A DNA stretch of 64,000 nucleotides from Acetobacter pomorum (GTDB taxonomy: Bacteria; Pseudomonadota; Alphaproteobacteria; Acetobacterales; Acetobacteraceae): assembly GCF_002738225.1 (NCBI RefSeq), contig NZ_PEBQ01000057.1, positions 1 through 64,000 of the forward strand, given 5' to 3'. Below are positions 26,072-33,530 of this stretch, one piece after another (positions within the stretch are counted from its first letter, which is position 1; the number at the start of each line of letters is the position of its first letter). Under the pieces are notes generated by a model. The model saw nothing but the letters and a program-made list of their open reading frames with translations. It was not told the origin of the DNA and did no database searches. The position numbers were made by a program, and so were the translations under genes.

Positions 26072-27235
26072 TTACACTTCCTCATTCGGGGGGAGTGGTG
26101 CGGAAAGGCGGCTGGCCACGGCCAGAAGCACCGCAGTAATGGGGGAAGCAAAAATAAAGCCCCACATGCCTAAAAATGCCCCAAAAATGGTTTGCGAAAG
26201 AATGGTGAGTGCAGGCGGCATGCGCACCGCACGCTTTTGAATGAAGGGAGACATCACATACCCTTCAAACGTCTGGATGGCAGCATACAGGCCCGCCACC
26301 ATCATGGCCTCACGCGGGCCAACGGAAAGCGCAATCAGCAGCGCAGGTACAGCCCCGATAAACGTGCCCAGATACGGCACAAAATTGGCCAGCCCCGCCA
26401 CCAGCCCCAAGGGCAGCGCCAGCGGCATACCCAGCAGGGAAAGGCCACTCCATGTCAGCAGGCCCACAACTGTCATATCCAGCATCTGGCCCGCTACCCA
26501 GGCTGTTAGGGCATGGGCAGTTGTCAGCAGCACGGTGCGCATGGTGCTGCGGTAGGCCACAGGCGTTATGCGCAAAATGCCATTGGCATACAAATGGGGG
26601 GAAAGCGCAAAATACACGCCGGCAATAATAATCACCACCATAGTGCCTACAGACCCGAAGGTGGAGGTGAGCACGTTGGTCATGGAGCCAGCAAAATCCA
26701 TGCCATTATCTGTGCCTGCGTGCCCATCGGGCACCATGTTGCCGCCCAGAAAGCGCGGAAAATGGTTAAGCACCGTATGGCCCAGCGGGTTGTTATCCAG
26801 CATGCTGTGCAGGGCATCACGCTCGCTGGTTAATGCGGCATGCAGGTGCGAAAGCTGCACCATCAGTTCCGGGCCGGATACATGCACCACAAGGGAAAGG
26901 CAGCCCACCAGCAGCAGCACAAACAGCATAACGCCCAGCCATTGGGGAATATGCAGCAGGCGGGAGAGAATGCGCGCAGCCGCATGCAGCACCACCGCCA
27001 CAAGGGCAGAGGCAAACACCACCATCACCACCGCGCCGCCAGAGCTTACAAACAGCCCTGCCGCCGTAACCGTAACCACCATAACGGCCAGCCGGTAAAA
27101 ACGGCGCACCGTGTTTTCCAGCTTGTGAACAGATGCCTCCAGCCCGGCAAGCTGCGGAGCCTCCGGCACATGGGGTGCGCCGTGCGCGGGCTTTGGGGTG
27201 GATGTGGTGGGGGCACTGCTATCGGGCGGCTGCAC
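26072..27235 (-). CDS. AI-2E family transporter (PerM/YdiK-like)
   Basis: A 387-residue membrane protein with about eight hydrophobic helices arranged as two groups around a soluble stretch. GQMLDMTVVGLLTWSGLSLLGMPLALPLGLVAGLANFVPYLGTFIGAVPA is the conserved core of the family (quoted region spans about residues 261-310). Functions in the family include signal or ion export and are not predictable here. GTG start at 27235 with AGGAGA nine bases upstream. A palindrome and a terminator-like hairpin lie in the 250-base gap upstream. Confidence 0.82.
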   Translation of the reverse strand: MQPPDSSAPTTSTPKPAHGAPHVPEAPQLAGLEASVHKLENTVRRFYRLAVMVVTVTAAGLFVSSGGAVVMVVFASALVAVVLHAAARILSRLLHIPQWLGVMLFVLLLVGCLSLVVHVSGPELMVQLSHLHAALTSERDALHSMLDNNPLGHTVLNHFPRFLGGNMVPDGHAGTDNGMDFAGSMTNVLTSTFGSVGTMVVIIIAGVYFALSPHLYANGILRITPVAYRSTMRTVLLTTAHALTAWVAGQMLDMTVVGLLTWSGLSLLGMPLALPLGLVAGLANFVPYLGTFIGAVPALLIALSVGPREAMMVAGLYAAIQTFEGYVMSPFIQKRAVRMPPALTILSQTIFGAFLGMWGFIFASPITAVLLAVASRLSAPLPPNEEV

Positions 27236-27365
27236 GGCGTGTTTTCTCCTGCCTGCGAGGCGGAAGAACGAGAGGCGCTGGAATCCCCCTTGCCTACCAC
27301 CGGCATTCTGTGCCGTTGTTGTGCTGCAAAATGGCGCCGCCTACATCCCTTTTTCTTGCAACGCA

Positions 27366-27400
27366 GGCTAAACATGGTGGGCCACCCTGCATGTTTAGCC
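27366..27400. repeat. Perfect 11-base inverted repeat between DUF4112 and AI-2E genes
   Basis: GGCTAAACATG (27366-27376) and CATGTTTAGCC (27390-27400) flank a 13-base GC-rich loop that itself contains GTGGGCCAC. No T tract follows, so this may be a regulatory site, or an independent hairpin, rather than a terminator. It lies about 130 bases upstream of the AI-2E gene. Confidence 0.5.
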
Positions 27401-27420
27401 CCCTAACGCGCCGGATATGC

Positions 27421-27453
27421 AAAAGGGCTACCCATTTGGGCAGCCCCTGTTTT
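27421..27453 (-). terminator. Bidirectional hairpin terminator after the DUF4112 gene
   Basis: AAAAGGGCTACCC and GGGCAGCCCCTGTTTT form a stem with short T runs on both strands. It sits 32 bases beyond the stop of the minus-strand DUF4112 gene. Confidence 0.65.
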
Positions 27454-27484
27454 GTAAAACCACACTTTTTAAAAAGACTGTGCT

Positions 27485-27928
27485 CTACTTTTTGCGCGTG
27501 GCGGCAGAAGGCGGCACACCCAGCCAGTTTTCCATAATCGCCACATTGCGCATGTTGGCCTTAAAGGCAACATCCAGCAGATCCCCTGCTACGGGCACCA
27601 CATCCACGGCGGCTTCTACGGCAATATTGCCCACCATGCGCAGCAGCAATTTAAGGGGCAGGCCCATGCGCCATGCTTCCCACACCACATAGAATGAAAG
27701 CAGGCCCATAAGCGTGCTCCCACCCCCGGGCACCAGCCCCACAATGGCATCCGCCCCTACACGCACTCGTGTTCCTGGTAGCCTGATAGCCGCATCCAGC
27801 AACCATGCAAAACGCTGTGCCCGTTTAAGGCGGCGCAACGCATCCGCAGAGGGCTGCCCGCTGGCAGACTGCCCCCCACGAAAAGAGGAAAACCCGGTAT
27901 GAGCCAGAGCATGTGTTGTCATGCTCAT
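27485..27928 (-). CDS. DUF4112 domain protein
   Basis: A 147-residue membrane-associated protein. RAQRFAWLLDAAIRLPGTRVRVGADAIVGLVPGGGST is the characteristic DUF4112 stretch, followed by MVGNIAVEAAVDVVPVAGDLLDVAFKANMRN. The DxIxGLxPGxG and VPxxGDxxDxxxK patterns identify the family, whose function is unknown. Two hydrophobic segments lie around residues 60-105. It follows msrB on the same strand with 26 bases between them, so the two may be co-transcribed. Confidence 0.8.
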   Translation of the reverse strand: MSMTTHALAHTGFSSFRGGQSASGQPSADALRRLKRAQRFAWLLDAAIRLPGTRVRVGADAIVGLVPGGGSTLMGLLSFYVVWEAWRMGLPLKLLLRMVGNIAVEAAVDVVPVAGDLLDVAFKANMRNVAIMENWLGVPPSAATRKK

Positions 27929-27954
27929 TCACGTAAGCAGGAGGTATGCTGCTT

Positions 27955-28422
27955 TCAAGAGGCCCAGCCGCTTGAATGATCAACATAGGAGGCCCCACCG
28001 GCAGAGGTGGCCCGCTGCGGATCGGGCCTGAAATCCAGCGCCAGACCATTCATGCAATAGCGCAGGCCCGTAGGGGGTGGGCCATCTGTAAACACGTGGC
28101 CCAGATGCCCCTCGCACTGGGCGCAATGGGCCTCGGTGCGGACCATGCCGTGGCTGGAATCGCGCCGGGTGGCAACAGCATCCGGCTCTGCTGCCCAAAA
28201 TGAGGGCCAGCCACTCCCGCTTTCATATTTGGTGGCAGAGCGGAACAAGAGCGCCCCACAAGCTGCACAATGATACGCCCCCTCGCGCTTTTCATGGTTC
28301 AGCGGGCTGGAACCGGGATACTCCGTTCCGTGGCCAAACAGGATCTGCTCCTGCTCCAGGGTCAGCGGGCCACGTGGGCCGCACCCACCGGCACCGCAGC
28401 TTTCTGATGCATGATCTGCCAT
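27955..28422 (-). CDS. msrB: Peptide-methionine (R)-S-oxide reductase
   Basis: A 155-residue cytosolic repair enzyme that reduces methionine-R-sulfoxide in proteins. Two zinc-binding CxxC pairs are visible ([11 protein letters not shown] and [13 protein letters not shown]). SGSGWPSFW and [11 protein letters not shown] complete the family; the Cys in the last motif is catalytic. ATG 28422 is supported by AGGAAAGGGGA upstream. A short Gly/Cys-rich head (ESCGAGGCG) precedes the domain. Confidence 0.92.
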   Translation of the reverse strand: MADHASESCGAGGCGPRGPLTLEQEQILFGHGTEYPGSSPLNHEKREGAYHCAACGALLFRSATKYESGSGWPSFWAAEPDAVATRRDSSHGMVRTEAHCAQCEGHLGHVFTDGPPPTGLRYCMNGLALDFRPDPQRATSAGGASYVDHSSGWAS

Positions 28423-28464
28423 GGCCTGATCCCCTTTCCTGCCGTATTGACTGGTGCATGATAT

Positions 28465-28499
28465 GGCACCACCAACGCGCATGACCATAGTGTGGTGCC
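28465..28499. repeat. Inverted repeat in the msrB/photolyase divergent promoter region
   Basis: GGCACCAC (28465-28472) pairs with GTGGTGCC (28492-28499). The left arm can alternatively pair with GGTGC at 28452-28456. The 170-base interval between the divergent genes holds their promoters. Confidence 0.35.
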
Positions 28500-28592
28500 T
28501 TCACACTCTAGCGACCACCCAAAACCCGGCACAGCTACAAAATATGCCCCACCCCATTGCATGCGCGCATCTCTAACGGCACCACATGGCAT

Positions 28593-30026
28593 ATGGTTGA
28601 TACTCCCGCCCCTGTTCTGGTTCTGCTGCGTGATGATTACCGCGTGGCCGATAACCCCGCCCTGCACGCTGCCTGTGCCACTGGCCAGCCCATACTGTGC
28701 GCCTATGTGCAGGATGCCGCCTTGCAGAATACCTCGGCCACCCGCATTGCAGGCTGGGCGCAGGCGGCCTGTGCGCAACTGGCCAGCAGTTTGCAGGCCC
28801 ACGGGGTTACGCTTTTTATGCTCTGCGGGCCCACACGGCTTTCTGTGCCCGCATTGGCGCAGGCCGTAAATGCCACAGATGTGTTCTGGAACCGCCGGTA
28901 TGATGCCCCGGGCATTGCGGCAGATACGGATGTGCATGCCAGCCTGAAGAAACAGGGGATGACTGTGCATTCCTGCACTGGCCGCCTGTTGTTTGAACCC
29001 TGGGCCATACGCACACAGGCGGGCCAGCCTTACCGTGTGTTTACCGCATGGTGGCGTGCCGCGCAGAATTTGCCCGAACCTCCGCCCCCGCTGCCCGCGC
29101 CCGATATGCGTGGCAAAGGCTATGTGCCCGCAGCCCCGCTTACGTTGCCACAGGGCGTGCACCTTGGCCGCGTTGGCACGCAGATGCCTCCTTTACCCCC
29201 CGGCTGGACAAGTGGAGAAAAAGCCGCCCACGCCAACCTGCATCAGTTTATGGAAAATGCGCTGCCACATTACGCAACACAGCGCGACCGCGCCGATGTG
29301 GCACACGGGACATCGCAACTTTCCCCCTACATACGGGTGGGACAGATTTCTGTACGCCAGATCTGGCATGCCATTCGCCATGCGCAACAGCGCAACCCGC
29401 AACTGACCACGGATGCAGAAAAGTTTTTGGCAGAACTGGGATGGCGGGATTTTGCATGGATGCAGATGTTCACCACGCCAGACCTGGCCACCCGCAACCT
29501 GCGCCCGGAGTTTAACCATATGCCGTGGCGCACCCATGCCGCAGACATGGCCGCATGGCAGCAGGGGCAAACGGGGTTTCCGCTGGTAGATGCCGGCATG
29601 CGCCAACTGGCCCGCACAGGCTGGATGCACAACCGCGTGCGCATGGTTGTGGCCTCCTTTTTAACCAAACATCTTTTAACAGACTGGCAAAAAGGCGAAC
29701 GTTGGTTTTACGCTCAGCTTATAGATGCAGATGCCGCCGTAAATGCCATGAACTGGCAATGGGGAGCGGGCACGGGTATTGATGCCGCCCCGTGGTTCCG
29801 TATTTTCAACCCTGTCGGGCAATCTGAAAAATATGATCCAACGGGCCAATATATCCGCACATGGGTGCCGGAGCTGGCAGCGCTGGATAACAAAACCATC
29901 CACACACCTTGGAAAAGCACGCAGCGGCTGGCGTATCCGGCCCCCATTGTGGACCTTAAACTGGGCCGCCAACGTGCGCTGGACTGTTGGAAAAACCTGC
30001 CCAAACACCAGGAAGATACATTCTGA
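28593..30026 (+). CDS. phrB: Deoxyribodipyrimidine photo-lyase
   Basis: A 477-residue DNA repair flavoprotein that splits cyclobutane pyrimidine dimers using light. The N-terminal antenna domain starts VLVLLRDDYRVADNPAL. The FAD domain carries FLAELGWRDFAWMQ, GFPLVDAGMRQLARTGWMHNR and NWQWGAGTGIDAAPWFRIFNP with QSEKYDPTGQYIRTWVPEL, all class I CPD photolyase hallmarks. ATG 28593 is the first ATG in frame. Class I assignment is firm; whether it is a (6-4) enzyme or cryptochrome-like protein is not excluded but unlikely. Confidence 0.9.
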   Translation: MVDTPAPVLVLLRDDYRVADNPALHAACATGQPILCAYVQDAALQNTSATRIAGWAQAACAQLASSLQAHGVTLFMLCGPTRLSVPALAQAVNATDVFWNRRYDAPGIAADTDVHASLKKQGMTVHSCTGRLLFEPWAIRTQAGQPYRVFTAWWRAAQNLPEPPPPLPAPDMRGKGYVPAAPLTLPQGVHLGRVGTQMPPLPPGWTSGEKAAHANLHQFMENALPHYATQRDRADVAHGTSQLSPYIRVGQISVRQIWHAIRHAQQRNPQLTTDAEKFLAELGWRDFAWMQMFTTPDLATRNLRPEFNHMPWRTHAADMAAWQQGQTGFPLVDAGMRQLARTGWMHNRVRMVVASFLTKHLLTDWQKGERWFYAQLIDADAAVNAMNWQWGAGTGIDAAPWFRIFNPVGQSEKYDPTGQYIRTWVPELAALDNKTIHTPWKSTQRLAYPAPIVDLKLGRQRALDCWKNLPKHQEDTF

Positions 30027-30124
30027 ACGTGTTGATCTTTCACGGCGGCAAAACTACGCTGGTGGTGTTTCCTGCCCTCTCGTTCTGAGCGTCACCCCAT
30101 CATGCCCAAACCCTTGCGCCAGAT

Positions 30125-31591
30125 ATGACAAGTGCCGATCTGCTGGTCATGCTGGCGTATCTGACAGCCCTGCCCCTTCTGGCGCTGGGGCTTGCGGGGC
30201 GCCAGACCTCCGCCACCGCTTACCTTGAAGGGCATGGAGATCTGCCCTGGTGGGCGCTGTGCCTTTCCCTTGTGGCAACAGAAACCTCTACTCTTACGCT
30301 TATCAGCGTGCCGGGCATTGCCTATGGCAGCGGCATGGTTTTTGTGGGGCTGGCGCTGGGGTATCTGATAGGCCGCGCCATTGTGGCATGGAAGTTTTTG
30401 CCCCTTTATCAGTCCGGCAAAATGCTAAGCGCGTATGATTGGCTGGGCCAGCGCTTTGGTGCTTCCATGCAGCGCATGGCGTCCTCCACATTCCTCATCA
30501 CCCGTTTGCTGGCCGAGGCCGTGCGTCTGTTTGCTGGCATGCTGCCCTTGGCCGCCATGCTGGATGCCGCACATATGGGCCTGCCCCATGCCGTGCTGCT
30601 GGGCGGCATTATGCTTGTTACGCTGTTTTATACGCTGTGCGGTGGCCTGCGCGCTGTTGTGTGGTCAGACAGTATTCAGTTCGGGCTGTATCTGTTTGGC
30701 TCTGCGGCCTGCCTTGCCCTGCTATGGCACGCAGCCCCTGCGGGTGTGCTGCATACGCTGCAAGCCGCAGGTCGGTTTGATTTGTTTGTTTATAACACGC
30801 CACCTTTTACAAGTTCCTTTACACCTTTGGCGGCCCTTTTGGGCGGCACGGTGCTTTCCGTGGCCTCGCACGGCACAGATCAGCTTATGGTGCAGCGCGT
30901 GCTGGCAGCCCGCTGCCTGCGTGATGCACGGCTGGCCCTTATGGGCAGTGCTGTGGGTGTGGGGCTTTTGTTTGCGCTGCTTTCTGGCGTGGGTGTGCTG
31001 TTATGGATGCATCATGGCGGTGCAAGCCTGCATCAGGCCGGTTTTGCCACGCCAGATGCCATCTTTCCCGCCTATATTGCGCAGGAACTGCCCTCCGGCC
31101 TGCGGGGGCTGATGCTGGCAGGCGTGCTGGCTGCCACTATGGGGTCTCTCTCCGCCACACTGTCCGCCATGACAGCCGCCACAATGGGAGATTTTGCCGT
31201 CCCCTGTGCATGGGCTGCCCGCAGGCTTGGCCTTTCCGGCCTGGGGTTTGCACGGGTTATCACGCTGTTCTGGGCCGGGGCATTGGTGGTGTGTGCTGGC
31301 ATGTTTGCACAGGGTAGCCAGTCTGCCGTGCTCGTGGGGCTTTCCATTGCCGCATGTGGGTATGGCCCCATGCTAGCCAGCTTTATAGCGGGCATGACGT
31401 GGCCCGGTTTAAAAGCCCGCACACTGGCCCCCGCCTTTGGCCTGAGCGTACCGCTTATGGTGCTGGCCATGATGTATCTGCACCCCTACGGCAAACCACT
31501 GGCCTTTGTCTGGCTGATTGTGCTGGGCATGATCACACTGTTTGGGCTGGCCGGCCTGCGCTATGTGATACAAAAGAGAAGTCACCGTTAG
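30125..31591 (+). CDS. Sodium:solute symporter (SSS family), probable amino-sugar transporter
   Basis: A 488-residue inner-membrane protein with about thirteen helices. Family features include WWALCLSLVATETSTLTLISVPG near residues 41-60, GRAIVAWKFLPLYQ, and SVASHGTDQLMVQRVLAA, the sodium-site helix region. It is the first gene of a four-gene run with murQ, a BadF-type kinase and a GH20 hexosaminidase, with 20 bases to murQ. That context argues for uptake of N-acetylmuramic acid or N-acetylglucosamine. The substrate itself cannot be read from the sequence. Confidence 0.82.
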   Translation: MTSADLLVMLAYLTALPLLALGLAGRQTSATAYLEGHGDLPWWALCLSLVATETSTLTLISVPGIAYGSGMVFVGLALGYLIGRAIVAWKFLPLYQSGKMLSAYDWLGQRFGASMQRMASSTFLITRLLAEAVRLFAGMLPLAAMLDAAHMGLPHAVLLGGIMLVTLFYTLCGGLRAVVWSDSIQFGLYLFGSAACLALLWHAAPAGVLHTLQAAGRFDLFVYNTPPFTSSFTPLAALLGGTVLSVASHGTDQLMVQRVLAARCLRDARLALMGSAVGVGLLFALLSGVGVLLWMHHGGASLHQAGFATPDAIFPAYIAQELPSGLRGLMLAGVLAATMGSLSATLSAMTAATMGDFAVPCAWAARRLGLSGLGFARVITLFWAGALVVCAGMFAQGSQSAVLVGLSIAACGYGPMLASFIAGMTWPGLKARTLAPAFGLSVPLMVLAMMYLHPYGKPLAFVWLIVLGMITLFGLAGLRYVIQKRSHR

Positions 31592-31611
31592 TTTTATAAA
31601 GGTTTCCACTT

Positions 31612-32544
31612 ATGCTCCAGCCTGCCTCTGTTCCGCTTGCCCACACAGAAACGCTGGATGCCCGCTACACGGATCTGGATATATGGCCCACAGGCACGGT
31701 GCTGGAAGCCCTGCTGGAAAGCCAGCTTGGAGCCGTGGCTGCCGTAAAATCTGCCCTGCCACAACTGGAAGCCGCCATTACGGCCGCCGTGCCGCGGTTA
31801 GAAGCTGGAGGTCGCCTGTTTTACGTAGGTGCAGGCACATCGGGCCGCATTGGGTTGCAAGATGGGGTAGAGCTTATTCCCACCTATGGCTGGCCAGCCG
31901 AACGGCTGGTGCTCATGCTGGCGGGGGGCGATGCCGCGTTGTTCAACCCCGTGGAAGGGGCCGAGGATGATGAAGCCGAAGCCCGCCGCGCCATAAGTGC
32001 CCACGCCCCTACTGCGCAGGATGTTATAATAGGTGTGGCAGCCAGCGGTGGCACGCCTTACACCTGCGCTGCGCTGGAAACCGCGAAAGAAGCTGGCAGC
32101 CTGTGCATTGGCATGTCATGCAGCCCCAACACGCGCCTTTTGAATGCGGAATACCCGGTGCTGATCCAGACCGGGCCGGAAGTGGTGGCAGGTTCCACCC
32201 GCATGAAGGCCGGCACGGCGCAAAAGGTTACGCTCAACCTGCTCTCCACCACATTGATGATCCGATTGGGCCATACATGGCGCGGGCAAATGGTGGATAT
32301 GCGCATTGTTAACGCCAAGCTGGTGCGGCGCGCGCACCGCATGTTGCGCCATCTTACAGGATGCACACAGGCGCAGGCCGAAGCCGCGCTACAACAGGCC
32401 AATGGCAGCATCAAGCTGGCCGTGCTGCTGCGCCACGGGCTGGATGTTACGCAGGCCCAGCAGCTTCTGGCGCTATGTGGCGGGCACTTGCGCAAGGCTC
32501 TGGCGCGTATTGCTGCACAAACACCCGCAAAGGCCCACGCCTGA
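31612..32544 (+). CDS. murQ: N-acetylmuramic acid 6-phosphate etherase
   Basis: A 310-residue SIS-domain enzyme that cleaves the lactyl ether of MurNAc 6-phosphate to GlcNAc 6-phosphate and D-lactate. GRLFYVGAGTSGRIGLQDGVEL is the sugar-phosphate loop, and NPVEGAEDDEAEARRAI holds the catalytic Glu. STRMKAGTAQKVTLNLLSTTLMIRLG is the other family signature. AAAGG precedes the ATG. It overlaps the kinase start by one base (TGATG). Confidence 0.93.
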   Translation: MLQPASVPLAHTETLDARYTDLDIWPTGTVLEALLESQLGAVAAVKSALPQLEAAITAAVPRLEAGGRLFYVGAGTSGRIGLQDGVELIPTYGWPAERLVLMLAGGDAALFNPVEGAEDDEAEARRAISAHAPTAQDVIIGVAASGGTPYTCAALETAKEAGSLCIGMSCSPNTRLLNAEYPVLIQTGPEVVAGSTRMKAGTAQKVTLNLLSTTLMIRLGHTWRGQMVDMRIVNAKLVRRAHRMLRHLTGCTQAQAEAALQQANGSIKLAVLLRHGLDVTQAQQLLALCGGHLRKALARIAAQTPAKAHA

Positions 32545-33530
32545 TGCCCGCCCAACCCACCATTCTGGCGCTGGATGGCGGCGGCACCCATACGCGTGCG
32601 GTGGTGATAGCGCCCGATGCCACCGTGCTGGCCCATGCCACCGGCTCCGGCTGCAACCCGTTTGACAGGCCGGAATGGGCCGAAAACCTGCGCAACCTTT
32701 TAGAACAGATGCCCCGCACCACGTTGCAATCTGCCGTGTTGGGCATGGCGGGGTATGATGCCGCGCGCCCTTCCTCCGCCCAGCAGGAACAGGTGGCCCG
32801 CGCAGCCCTTGGCCCCGATGTGCGGCTGTGGCTGGAAAACGATGTAGAAACCGCACACCGCGCGGCCTTTGCCGGGCAGGCCGGTGTGTTTGTGCTGGCG
32901 GGCACCGGCTCTGTTGCCATGGCGGTGGACGCAAACGGGCAAACAGCACGCGCTGGCGGCTGGGGCTGGCTTTTGGGGGATGAAGGCGGCGGATACTGGA
33001 TAGGCCGCAAAGCCCTAGGTTATGCCACGCGGTATCTGGATGATCCTTCCGTGCCTTTTGCCACGTTTGCGCAAGCACTGCTACGCAGCCTGAACCTCCC
33101 CACCACAGGCTCCACCGCGCCAGATGCCCTGCGGGAATGGCTGCGCACTCGCACACACCCTCGCTCCGCCGTGGGAGATGTAGCAGCAACCGTGCACACA
33201 CTGGCCCTAAGTGAAGACACATACGCCATAGCCCTGCTGCGTGCCGCTGGCGGGCATCTGGCGGAACTGGCCCATACAACGGCCAAACAGGTGAGCAACC
33301 TGCCGCCTTCTCCCCTGCCCTTGGCATGGAGCTACGGCGGCAGCGTGATGCACAACCCCGTTGTGCTGCAAACCGTAACCTCCATGCTGGGGGCAAAGCC
33401 GCACCCCGCCACGCTACCGCCTATTGGTGGAGCGGTATTAAAAGCAGCAGAACTGGCCGGATGGCACACTGATGCCACATGGATCTGCCAACTTGCCCGC
33501 AATCTCACGCATGGAAAGGCGATTGCATGA
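32544..33530 (+). CDS. BadF/BadG-type kinase, probable MurNAc or GlcNAc kinase
   Basis: A 328-residue ASKHA-fold kinase. ILALDGGGTHTRAVV is the phosphate-1 loop, WLENDVETAHRAAF carries the catalytic Asp, and VFVLAGTGSVAMAV the adenosine/phosphate-2 segment, followed by GGWGWLLGDEGGGYWIG. The family includes N-acetylglucosamine kinases and MurK, which phosphorylates both MurNAc and GlcNAc. Wedged between murQ and a hexosaminidase gene, it would supply MurQ with MurNAc 6-phosphate. Both neighbours overlap it. Confidence 0.82.
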   Translation: MPAQPTILALDGGGTHTRAVVIAPDATVLAHATGSGCNPFDRPEWAENLRNLLEQMPRTTLQSAVLGMAGYDAARPSSAQQEQVARAALGPDVRLWLENDVETAHRAAFAGQAGVFVLAGTGSVAMAVDANGQTARAGGWGWLLGDEGGGYWIGRKALGYATRYLDDPSVPFATFAQALLRSLNLPTTGSTAPDALREWLRTRTHPRSAVGDVAATVHTLALSEDTYAIALLRAAGGHLAELAHTTAKQVSNLPPSPLPLAWSYGGSVMHNPVVLQTVTSMLGAKPHPATLPPIGGAVLKAAELAGWHTDATWICQLARNLTHGKAIA

